DNA of 9,533 nucleotides from Methanobacteriota archaeon (lineage in GTDB: Archaea; Halobacteriota; Syntropharchaeia; DAOWMC01). The notes beneath the pieces were generated by a model that was not told where the DNA came from, made no database searches, and was given only the letters and a program-made list of their open reading frames with translations. Positions 1 to 5,015 of this stretch are shown one piece after another. The position numbers and the translations under genes were made by a program. How positions within the stretch are numbered: position 1 is the stretch's first letter; the number at the start of each line of letters is the position of its first letter. The DNA lies in contig DAOWMC010000022.1 of the NCBI GenBank assembly GCA_030643285.1, positions 1-9,533 of the forward strand, read 5' to 3'.

Positions 1-45
1 GAAATCGAAATAAAAAGCAAGGGTTAAAAAATTCTGGGTGAAGAA

Positions 46-585
46 ATGGGGCTTTTAAAACTATTGAAACTGGGTAAGTTGTTAGAAATAGATTCTGAGA
101 AGGGGCATATGTTTATAAAAGGCGAAGAGGTTATGATCCTTCCGTCAGAAATAACTGAAGAATTGTTCATATCCCTTAGTAACATTGTTGGGGCCGGTGG
201 TGCAACAGGCTCTCTTTACATAGCTGGAAAAGAATTAGGCAATACATTCTTTGATATATTTAAAAAAATGAATGATTATGACGTAACAGTTTCCGAGGAT
301 AAATTTAAGAAGGCTCTGGAGGATTTTATCCCTTTTATTGGTGCTGGTAAGATTAAAATACAGGAAATAAACTTTGAAAATGCAAACTTTGTACTTTGGG
401 GGTGGAATCTTCCGGAAGTTGGCCTAAGAAGGAGATCAGATACCCTGATCTGCCATATTGTCAGGGGAGTTTTTACCCGGTTTTTAGAAATTGTAACAGA
501 AAAATCTTGCACGGGGAAAGAAGTTAAGTGTCAGGCAAAAGGCGATGAATACTGCGAATTCAAAATATGTTACAGTGAGCTTTGA
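46..585 (+). CDS. V4R-domain (4-vinyl-reductase-like) small-molecule-binding protein
   Basis: A 179-residue soluble protein with no signal peptide or membrane segment. The C-terminal half (about residues 95-175) reads as a V4R domain. It ends in the typical cysteine-bearing segment C155-TGKEV-KC162-QAKGDEYC170-EF, matching the family pattern of a cysteine, then G-(D/E)-x-x-C-x-F. V4R domains occur in BchJ-like proteins and as sensory domains of XylR-type regulators, and are thought to bind hydrophobic ligands or metal. The N-terminal 90 residues match nothing I know. The ATG at 46 follows a good ribosome site (GGGTGAAG, 36-43). An oligo-T terminator follows at 613-618, so the gene is monocistronic or the last gene of its unit. 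The actual ligand and role are unknown. No DNA-binding domain is visible, so it is not by itself a transcription factor. Confidence 0.75.
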   Translation: MGLLKLLKLGKLLEIDSEKGHMFIKGEEVMILPSEITEELFISLSNIVGAGGATGSLYIAGKELGNTFFDIFKKMNDYDVTVSEDKFKKALEDFIPFIGAGKIKIQEINFENANFVLWGWNLPEVGLRRRSDTLICHIVRGVFTRFLEIVTEKSCTGKEVKCQAKGDEYCEFKICYSEL

Positions 586-612
586 GTTCGGTAGATAAAA
601 TTAAAAAATCTC

Positions 613-618
613 TTTTTT
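613..618 (+). terminator. Oligo-T archaeal terminator after the V4R gene
   Basis: A run of six T (in TCTTTTTTG) lies 28 bases after the V4R stop codon. No strong stem precedes it, as is usual for archaeal intrinsic termination at T tracts. It marks the start of a 359-base non-coding stretch. Confidence 0.45.
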
Positions 619-634
619 GTATTATATCAAAAGT

Positions 635-655
635 AAACCTTTTAAAAAAAGGTTT
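635..655. repeat. Perfect 9-bp inverted repeat, 3-base loop
   Basis: AAACCTTTT (635-643) and AAAAGGTTT (647-655) are exact reverse complements separated by AAA. The right arm runs into the first copy of the 30-bp tandem repeat. It could add a stem to the V4R terminator or be a by-product of AT-rich repeat growth. No T run follows it directly. Confidence 0.6.
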
Positions 656-710
656 AATCTAAAAACTAGTATTTTAAAAAGGTTTAATCTAAAAACTAGT
701 ATTTTAAAAA
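651..710. repeat. Exact tandem duplication, 2 x 30 bp
   Basis: Bases 651-680 and 681-710 are identical over all 30 positions. Each begins GGTTTAATCT, contains the palindrome ACTAGT and ends ATTTTAAAAA. A degenerate fragment (TTTAATCTAAAAA) recurs at 746-758. There are no spacers, so it is not a CRISPR array. A perfect duplication in non-coding DNA suggests a recent slippage event, or possibly a repeated regulatory or binding module upstream of the peptide gene. Confidence 0.9.
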
Positions 711-768
711 TAGTGTAAATCAAAAAAAATAGCCTTAAATAATGATTTAATCTAAAAAAGGTTTTGTT

Positions 769-791
769 CAAAGCTTTTTTGAAAAGCTTTG
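769..791. repeat. Perfect 10-bp hairpin (CAAAGCTTTT / AAAAGCTTTG)
   Basis: The arms 769-778 and 782-791 are exact reverse complements around a 3-base loop (TTG). It sits about 40 bases before the first TATA-like box of the peptide gene. It may act as a bidirectional terminator, an mRNA structure or a protein-binding dyad; the sequence does not say which. Confidence 0.7.
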
Positions 792-828
792 TATCCGTGG
801 TTTTTCACATCAGCTTTAAAATACGATA

Positions 829-841
829 TTTTTATAGTAAA
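829..841 (+). promoter_or_regulatory. TATA-box promoter candidate for the cysteine-rich peptide gene
   Basis: TTTTTATAGTAAA is identical to the 13-mer at 9168-9180, which lies at promoter distance before the fumarase gene. This supports it as the local TATA-box form. Transcription would begin about 25 bases downstream (around 860), giving a leader of roughly 85 bases. A second box, AATATATAAA at about 861-870, would give a start near 890-895 and a shorter leader. I cannot choose between them. Confidence 0.45.
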
Positions 842-944
842 GGACAAATATGCCAAAGACAATATATAAACATACCTTGAACAATAAATTTTATGTATGA
901 TTAATGTATTTTTAAAATCGTAAAGTTGTTGGAGGTGATAAAGA

Positions 945-1085
945 ATGAAAAATCTTAATCTCGAGGTTAAAAAGCTGGAAGCAAGGGAGACCAAATCAAC
1001 TGGATGTAGTGGCCCATGTTTGGAATATTATTGGAATGGTATCTGTCTTGAACTGGGATGGACTATAAGTTTGCCATGCTGCTAA
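945..1085 (+). CDS. 46-residue cysteine-rich peptide, candidate RiPP precursor or small metal-binding peptide
   Basis: The ATG at 945 follows a near-perfect Shine-Dalgarno (GGAGGTGAT, 931-939), and the frame ends in TAA at 1083-1085. The first 18 residues (MKNLNLEVKKLEARETKS) are highly charged and look like a leader peptide. NLEVKK loosely recalls the FNLD-type recognition box of lanthipeptide leaders. After T19-G20 the composition changes to a cysteine- and aromatic-rich 26-residue tail with C21, C25, C34, C45 and C46, a YYW at 28-30 and W39. It contains only two acidic and no basic residues and ends in Pro-Cys-Cys. This leader/core split is typical of ribosomally made, modified peptides, but no modifying enzyme, protease or transporter is in the window. 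A zinc- or cluster-binding micro-protein is the main alternative. A TATA box lies upstream and a T9 tract downstream (1158-1166), so it appears to be a stand-alone transcription unit. I recognise no family. Confidence 0.65.
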   Translation: MKNLNLEVKKLEARETKSTGCSGPCLEYYWNGICLELGWTISLPCC

Positions 1086-1143
1086 AGGACGCCCAAATTT
1101 TAATTGTATATATCGTTTCTTTGTTACAAAATAGCAGGGACGT

Positions 1144-1166
1144 GGGGGGGATTTTTGTTTTTTTTT
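1144..1166 (+). terminator. G7 / T5 / T9 tract terminator after the peptide gene
   Basis: Seven G (1144-1150) are followed by T5 (1152-1156) and T9 (1158-1166). The T tracts are strong archaeal terminator signals, lying about 70 bases after the peptide stop. There is no true GC stem; the G run could pair only with T by wobble. Confidence 0.6.
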
Positions 1167-1169
1167 CCA

Positions 1170-1182
1170 CCCTTATTTTAAT
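1170..1182 (+). promoter_or_regulatory. Possible TATA box for tatD
   Basis: The AT-rich stretch CCCTTATTTTAATT lies 65-75 bases before the ATG at 1245. A start about 25 bases downstream (around 1200) would leave the upstream in-frame ATG at 1194 out of the message, favouring 1245 as the true start. An alternative TATATA is at about 1107-1112. Confidence 0.3.
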
Positions 1183-1244
1183 TAAGTCATCGCATGTTTG
1201 TAACAATAAGTTTAAGACGGTTGATTAAAAACCATAATGAATAC

Positions 1245-2002
1245 ATGATTGATACCCATTGCCACCTAACATTCAAACAGTTTGAAGATGATAGAGATGA
1301 AGTTATCAAAACTGCAAGAAAAACTCTTTCAAAACTTATAACCTGTGCTGCCGAGCCAGGCGATGCGATAAACGCACTTGGTCTACAAGAGGAAAATCAA
1401 AAGTTTATCTACGTTACACTCGGTATGCATCCGAAGTTTGCAGTTGACATAAACGATAAAGAGTTGGAAGAATATTTTGAATTGATAAAGTCAAATAGGA
1501 AAAATATTGTCGGTGTTGGGGAGATAGGTCTTGATTATCACTGGGTCAAGGACCCATTAAAGGTAAAAAAAAGCAAAAAAATCTTTAACGAGTGTCTCTT
1601 ACTTGCAAATGAGCTGAAACTGCCAGCAGTTTTGCATCTGAGAAATGCGATAGAAGATGGTTTTGAGATGGTTTTGGATAAAGATATTAAATCGGCAGTC
1701 TTTCACTGCTTTTCTGGTAAAAGGCAACTTGCGGAGCAGATCTGTGAAGAGGGATATTATGTTTCGATTCCAACAAGTATCGTCAGGAATAAAACCTGAA
1801 AAAGACCGTCAAAGGTGTCCCAATTACCAATTTACTATGTGAGACTGATGCACCATACCTTTGCCCTGAAGAAGGGAAAAGAAATGTCCCCTCGAATGTT
1901 AAGACAGCTTATGAGATGGTGGCCGAGATCAGGGGAGAAAAAATCGAGAGTGTCATAAAAGCCATTGATAAAAACTGTGAAAATGTATTTAATTTTTTTT
2001 AG
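1245..2002 (+). pseudogene. tatD: TatD-family metal-dependent DNase/hydrolase, interrupted by a one-base frameshift
   Basis: TatD proteins are TIM-barrel, divalent-metal hydrolases with 3'-5' exonuclease or deoxyribonuclease activity. From ATG 1245 the protein opens with MIDTHCHL (metal ligands H5, H7). It then shows GEIGLDY (E at about 93), LHLR (H about 131) and FHCFSG (H about 154). The frame stops at TGA 1797-1799 after SIVRNKT. The missing C-terminal third continues at once in the frame shifted by -1: LKKTVKGVPITNLLCETDAPY, with the catalytic ETD and the RN/PSNV segment, ending at TAG 2000-2002. Adding one A to the A4 run at 1791-1794 restores one continuous protein of about 252 residues, the normal family length. 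The cause is a homopolymer sequencing error or a young inactivation; no canonical slippery heptamer is visible. The start at 1245 is chosen because TatD proteins begin at this HxH motif. The Shine-Dalgarno is poor. The 3' end overlaps the convergent nop5 by 14 bases. Confidence 0.85.
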
Positions 2003-2864
2003 TGGGTGGTCTTTTGTTTGTGGGCGGGTCCGGATATTTCGCCTTAATCATTTCAATCGCACAATTTAAGTCGTCTGTGAGTTTATTATCTGTATTTCCT
2101 GAAAAAAAGTCTATACGAGATGCGATTGCGAGTTTGGATGAAAGGGCCTTTGCAATCTTTCCACGCTGCCACCATGGTGCACCAGCTATCAGAGGGTGTT
2201 TGAAGATTACCCCATACTTTGGCGGGGGTGTGCCTTTCTCCAGATGCCTGAATAAAGCCTTTTTCGCACCTAAAATTTGAATGGTGCCAGAAGGCATCCT
2301 TGAAATATTTTTCATACCATAAGCAAGCGATATGAGCCTCGCCCCGATCAAAGGTCCAGCTAAATTTGTAATATTTGGTGCTATTTCATTCATCTTTTTC
2401 TCTATCAACTCTTGAAGTGAACATCTGACCTCCTCCTGTTTCAATTTACACTGCATTAGATTAGAAATCTGCTCTTCACAATCATTTTTTGTTATGTCAA
2501 ACGAATATAAATAACTCCAGTTCCTCAATTTTTCACAAAATAAGTTTAAAGTCTCATCAATCTCATCTAGCGTGTTTATTGCAAGTATTATTATCTGATC
2601 CTCGCCAATTGAGGCATCAACCTTTTTTTCCGCAAGTTCTATCGCAGTTGTATGTAAAAGCCCTAAATATTCATCTTTTGATCCTGCAAAATTCGATTTT
2701 ATTGCCAAATCAAGAAAAGATATTTTTTGCAAATTTCTTTCTACGATTAACTCTCCCCTCAAAAGACGATTTTGAATTTCTTCAACAGAGAATAATTCCT
2801 GTTTTATTATGCTTTCATCGTCATCGACTTTGAAAGAGCCAAACCAGGTATTAACAATATACAT
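1989..2864 (-). CDS. nop5: Nop5-type C/D box small RNP core protein
   Basis: Nop5 (the archaeal Nop56/58 homologue) bridges L7Ae-bound C/D guide RNA and the methyltransferase fibrillarin to direct 2'-O-methylation of rRNA and tRNA. The protein has 291 residues. The N-terminal fibrillarin-binding region spans about residues 1-90, followed by a helical/coiled-coil part at about 92-160. The Nop domain (about 160-256) is unmistakable: GPLIGARL (170-177), GAKKALFRHL (199-208), PPKYGVIFKHPLI (214-226), RGKIAKALSSKLAIASRIDFFSG (234-256), then a lysine-rich tail (KRPPTKKN). It is clearly shorter than the roughly 400-residue thermophile proteins, mainly in the coiled coil. The fibrillarin gene flpA that often follows nop5 is absent: downstream is convergent tatD with a 14-base overlap. 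The ATG at 2864 lies 17 bases after the tRNA-Leu 3' end, with a modest AGGGA ribosome site, so transcription probably comes from the tRNA promoter. Confidence 0.9.
   Translation of the reverse strand: MYIVNTWFGSFKVDDDESIIKQELFSVEEIQNRLLRGELIVERNLQKISFLDLAIKSNFAGSKDEYLGLLHTTAIELAEKKVDASIGEDQIIILAINTLDEIDETLNLFCEKLRNWSYLYSFDITKNDCEEQISNLMQCKLKQEEVRCSLQELIEKKMNEIAPNITNLAGPLIGARLISLAYGMKNISRMPSGTIQILGAKKALFRHLEKGTPPPKYGVIFKHPLIAGAPWWQRGKIAKALSSKLAIASRIDFFSGNTDNKLTDDLNCAIEMIKAKYPDPPTNKRPPTKKN
1993..2000 (+). terminator. T8 terminator at the tatD 3' end
   Basis: Eight T form the last codons of tatD (Phe-Phe) and the first base of its stop codon. They can serve as an intrinsic archaeal terminator on the plus strand. 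The equivalent for the convergent nop5 is a T5 run on the minus strand (1970-1974) inside tatD. Confidence 0.35.
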
Positions 2865-2880
2865 AGATATTCCCTAAAAG

Positions 2881-2963
2881 TGCGGGGGGCAGGATTCGAA
2901 CCCGCGAACGCCTACACGATAGGATCTTGAGTCCCACACCTTTGTCCACTTGGTTACCCCCGC
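2881..2963 (-). tRNA. tRNA-Leu (anticodon CAA)
   Basis: An 83-base class II tRNA on the minus strand. The acceptor stem is GCGGGGG/CCCCCGC with discriminator A at 2881. The D arm is ACC-AAGTGGACAAA-GGT. The anticodon arm is TGGGA-CTCAAGA-TCCTA, giving loop CTCAAGA and anticodon CAA (reads UUG). A 14-base variable arm is followed by the T arm GCGGG-TTCGAAT-CCTGC. All arms pair, with G-T wobbles only. There is no intron, and no CCA is encoded; the next bases are CTTTT. The long variable arm and A73 fit leucine. A TATA box lies upstream at 2997-3007. Confidence 0.95.
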
Positions 2964-2996
2964 CAGTTCCTGTAAAGGTACAATACTAACCCTAAT

Positions 2997-3007
2997 CCAT
3001 AAATACC
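2997..3007 (-). promoter_or_regulatory. TATA box of the tRNA-Leu / nop5 transcript
   Basis: On the minus strand GGTATTTATGG lies about 39 bases before the tRNA 5' end. Initiation about 25 bases downstream (near 2976) gives a pre-tRNA leader of about a dozen bases. It is the nearest plausible promoter for nop5 as well. Confidence 0.55.
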
Positions 3008-3025
3008 TTGTTAAATCTGTATCAA

Positions 3026-3057
3026 TAATCCATCAGGTTTCTTGTAGTATTGGATTA
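3026..3057 (-). repeat. 7-bp inverted repeat spanning the FrhB-like stop codon
   Basis: TAATCCA (3026-3032) and TGGATTA (3051-3057) are exact reverse complements with an 18-base loop; the right arm contains the stop codon at 3055-3057. TAATCCA occurs again at 2993-2999, just by the tRNA TATA box. A weak 3'-end hairpin for the operon is possible. No T tract follows, so read-through into the tRNA gene cannot be excluded. Confidence 0.35.
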
Positions 3058-4098
3058 AACGGATTCATGTGAAGATTTCTTCTCCGCCAATTTCTTGATC
3101 AGGTCCAAGTTAGCACCTTTTTCACTTTCGATATACCCATGATCGGTCCCGTCTTTAAATATTCGCTCACCAGTCTCGCTTCGTACAAAGACAGTTGACC
3201 ATCCACTCGGGCTACCAACAGAGCCAACGGATATGTCAGCAAGTTCTGCGGTGAAATCTTTGCAGTGGGCGCAACCGGGCATTGCATACTGGGAGATCTC
3301 TTTCAACGGAATCTTCTTTTCCTCATCTTTGGAGTATATAAGAAGATTGCCTTTCTTTATGTCGAATTTTCTTATGCCCTTGATGCCTCCGAGTTGTTTT
3401 CCAACATAGTCTATAAAGTCATGGCCGAAACTTTCCATGCAAAACAGACCAATCGTAAGTTTAATATTCTCTTTCCCCAATCCATATGGCTCTTCAAGAG
3501 TCTGTAGTTTTCTGACTGCCTGAATATGGCAAGGCGTTCCACAAATTCCAATTTTTGTGAATCCTGAGTCTATCGCTTCTTTTACTCCGAGGATATTTGC
3601 AGATTTGGTGTATTTCGTTCCGGCGGATTTTATCAGCCCCTTATAATCCGTTACAACAACCGGTTCCGGTTTCCAGCGTTTACCAGTTCCCGTAACCACC
3701 GCGCCATCGATTATACCTTCCTCCAATGCGTATGCAAATAACGATGTAACGACTCCACCATCCTGAGCACGTTTAAGTATATCTGATTTTGTCGCTTTTG
3801 CCAGAACACAGTCCCTGAAAACCCCTAAAAGCTCATCTTCTCTTACTTTTCCAAATACACTTTTTTCTATCTCAGGTATTGGTAGAAAAGTCCTCGGGCA
3901 AAAAGTGTAACATACTCCGCAGACCGTGTCATAATCTTCTACAAATACAGGTGTATCGTCTTTGAACTCGATCTTTGGGCAAAAGCCAACGCACAATCCA
4001 CATGATGTACAGCGACCTGTACTTATCACATCTCGGTTCAGTTTATCAAATCCAAATTCCATAAATGTCGGAAGCTGTAAATTATTGGCAGACATCAT
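3055..4098 (-). CDS. FrhB/FdhB-family F420-type iron-sulfur flavoprotein, last gene of the POR operon
   Basis: FrhB-family proteins carry FAD and Fe-S clusters and reduce or oxidise coenzyme F420 as electron-transfer subunits of hydrogenases, formate dehydrogenases and other enzymes. This 347-residue protein has an N-terminal ferredoxin-like part with C30-x2-C33-x2-C36-x3-CP (residues 30-41) and a second motif C60-x2-C63-x3-CP. The FrhB N domain follows (QDGGVVTSLFAYALEEG, 112-128; GAVVTG, 132-137). The C domain shows GTPCHIQAVRKL (187-198), IGLFCMESF (216-224), PGCAHCKDF (274-282) and ADISVGSVGS. The second motif has one cysteine fewer than a full ferredoxin motif, and other cysteines (C190, C220, C276, C279) may complete clusters. 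The ATG at 4098 overlaps the porB stop (ATGA) behind a strong GGAGGGAT. Coupling to POR points to ferredoxin/F420 electron exchange. F420 specificity is inferred, because the family also serves other acceptors. Confidence 0.85.
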   Translation of the reverse strand: MMSANNLQLPTFMEFGFDKLNRDVISTGRCTSCGLCVGFCPKIEFKDDTPVFVEDYDTVCGVCYTFCPRTFLPIPEIEKSVFGKVREDELLGVFRDCVLAKATKSDILKRAQDGGVVTSLFAYALEEGIIDGAVVTGTGKRWKPEPVVVTDYKGLIKSAGTKYTKSANILGVKEAIDSGFTKIGICGTPCHIQAVRKLQTLEEPYGLGKENIKLTIGLFCMESFGHDFIDYVGKQLGGIKGIRKFDIKKGNLLIYSKDEEKKIPLKEISQYAMPGCAHCKDFTAELADISVGSVGSPSGWSTVFVRSETGERIFKDGTDHGYIESEKGANLDLIKKLAEKKSSHESV

Positions 4099-5015
4099 AA
4101 TCCCTCCATTTTCTCTTTAAGGCGTTGATAATCCCCCGTCACCTTCTTTTGAATCTCTTCAATCACTTCATCGGAAAGGTGCTTGAATCTCCCCTGTATC
4201 TTAAAGTAATCCTTGATAGGGGTAAGTTCAGGTGGGTCAACACTCATCTTATACTTACCCTCCTCGACTTCATAAAGTGGAAAGATACCTGTTTCTACGG
4301 CAAGCTTACCCAATCTTATGGTTAAATTGGTTTTACATCTCCAACCGGTTGGGCATACGACATATATATGAAGGTAACTTGGCCCATCAACTGACACTGC
4401 TTTTTTGACCTTATCCATCAGATCAAACGGATATGACGGGCAAGCGGTGGCCATATAGGGAATATCATGGGCGATTGCAATCGCTGGCATATTTTTCTTC
4501 CAAGTTTTTTGCCCAATACTCATCTTTCCTGAAGGGGCAGTGGTGGTCCAGGCACCGTAAGGTGTTGAACTTGACCGCTGGATTCCTGTATTCATGTAAG
4601 CTTCGTTATCAAAACAGACATATAACAGATCGTGACCCCTTTCAAGAGCCCCTGATAATGCCTGAAGACCAATATCTGAAGTACCTCCATCCCCTGCAAA
4701 AGCAATGACTTTGGCTTTCTTTCTCTTTCCTTTTCGTTCCACGACCTTTAAGGCAGATTCTATTCCCGAAGCAATGGAAGCGGTATTCTCGAAAAGCGTG
4801 TGTATCCAGGGAATTTTCCAGGATGTTGTAGGAAGTGCAGATGCAATGATCTCCGAGCATCCGGTCGCATTGACAAGGATTATGTTATCTCCAAGCGCCT
4901 TTACAACCTGTCTCATTGCCAGAGCCTCACCACAGCCTATACATGCACGGTGCCCTGGTGAAAAGTTTTCATCTCCCGTTACAAACCTCCGAGTCATTTC
5001 TTCCGCCTCCATCAT
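4095..5015 (-). CDS. porB: Pyruvate:ferredoxin oxidoreductase, beta subunit
   Basis: The TPP- and cluster-binding subunit of POR (pyruvate + CoA + oxidised ferredoxin to acetyl-CoA + CO2 + reduced ferredoxin; reversible, used for pyruvate synthesis in methanogens). In 306 residues it shows GHRACIGCGEA with C25 and C28, NATGCSE with C53 and VVCPTGWR with C221, the usual four cysteines of the proximal 4Fe-4S cluster. The TPP motif starts at AGDGGTSDIG (107-116) and ends at FDNEAYMNTG (135-144), followed by RSSSTPYGAWTTTAPSG. Length and motifs are normal. The start at 5015 overlaps the porA stop by 4 bases, with GGGGTGAG just before it. A later ATG (codon 7) also has GGAGG upstream and cannot be excluded. 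Related 2-ketoacid oxidoreductases (VOR, KOR) are less likely because the four separate subunits and the sequence fit POR. Confidence 0.93.
   Translation of the reverse strand: MMEAEEMTRRFVTGDENFSPGHRACIGCGEALAMRQVVKALGDNIILVNATGCSEIIASALPTTSWKIPWIHTLFENTASIASGIESALKVVERKGKRKKAKVIAFAGDGGTSDIGLQALSGALERGHDLLYVCFDNEAYMNTGIQRSSSTPYGAWTTTAPSGKMSIGQKTWKKNMPAIAIAHDIPYMATACPSYPFDLMDKVKKAVSVDGPSYLHIYVVCPTGWRCKTNLTIRLGKLAVETGIFPLYEVEEGKYKMSVDPPELTPIKDYFKIQGRFKHLSDEVIEEIQKKVTGDYQRLKEKMEGL

Larger units (their letters stand above)
586..944. other. AT-rich intergenic region with repeats, hairpins and TATA boxes
   Basis: This 359-base gap has no credible gene. In order it holds an oligo-T terminator (613-618), a 9-bp hairpin (635-655), a perfect 30-bp tandem duplication (651-710) with a decayed third partial copy (about 745-758), a 10-bp hairpin (769-791), a small AAAATA/TATTTT dyad (818-832), two TATA-like boxes (829-841 and about 861-870) and the Shine-Dalgarno of the 945 peptide gene. 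The one open frame on the minus strand (752-994) has low-complexity composition and no ribosome site, and I reject it. The last ~85 bases are probably the 5' leader of the peptide mRNA. Confidence 0.6.

Noticed and set aside
651..710. The 30-bp repeats as part of a CRISPR array
   Set aside because: The two copies abut directly with no spacer, no further regular copies follow, and no cas gene is in the window.
752..994. 80-codon minus-strand frame over the intergenic region and the peptide gene
   Set aside because: It is antisense to the peptide gene, has Leu/Ser/Phe-rich AT-driven composition and no ribosome site, and crosses the hairpin.
1144..1170. G-run/T-run/CCAC as a stem-loop riboregulator
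   Set aside because: Only GTGG/CCAC pairs properly; the rest would be G-T wobble. It is better read as an oligo-T terminator next to a G tract.
1194..1244. Upstream ATG as the tatD start
   Set aside because: The extra 17 residues do not belong to the family, which begins at the HxH motif, and the probable transcription start lies after 1194.
1797..1799. In-frame TGA in tatD as selenocysteine
   Set aside because: Read-through would continue in the wrong frame; the family sequence resumes only after a -1 shift.
1785..1800. Programmed -1 frameshifting in tatD
   Set aside because: The codons AAT AAA ACC do not form an X XXY YYZ slippery heptamer, and no nearby downstream structure stands out; an indel is simpler.
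2002..2833. Plus-strand frames of 92 and 114 codons opposite nop5
   Set aside because: They are antisense shadows of the conserved Nop domain and N-terminal region.
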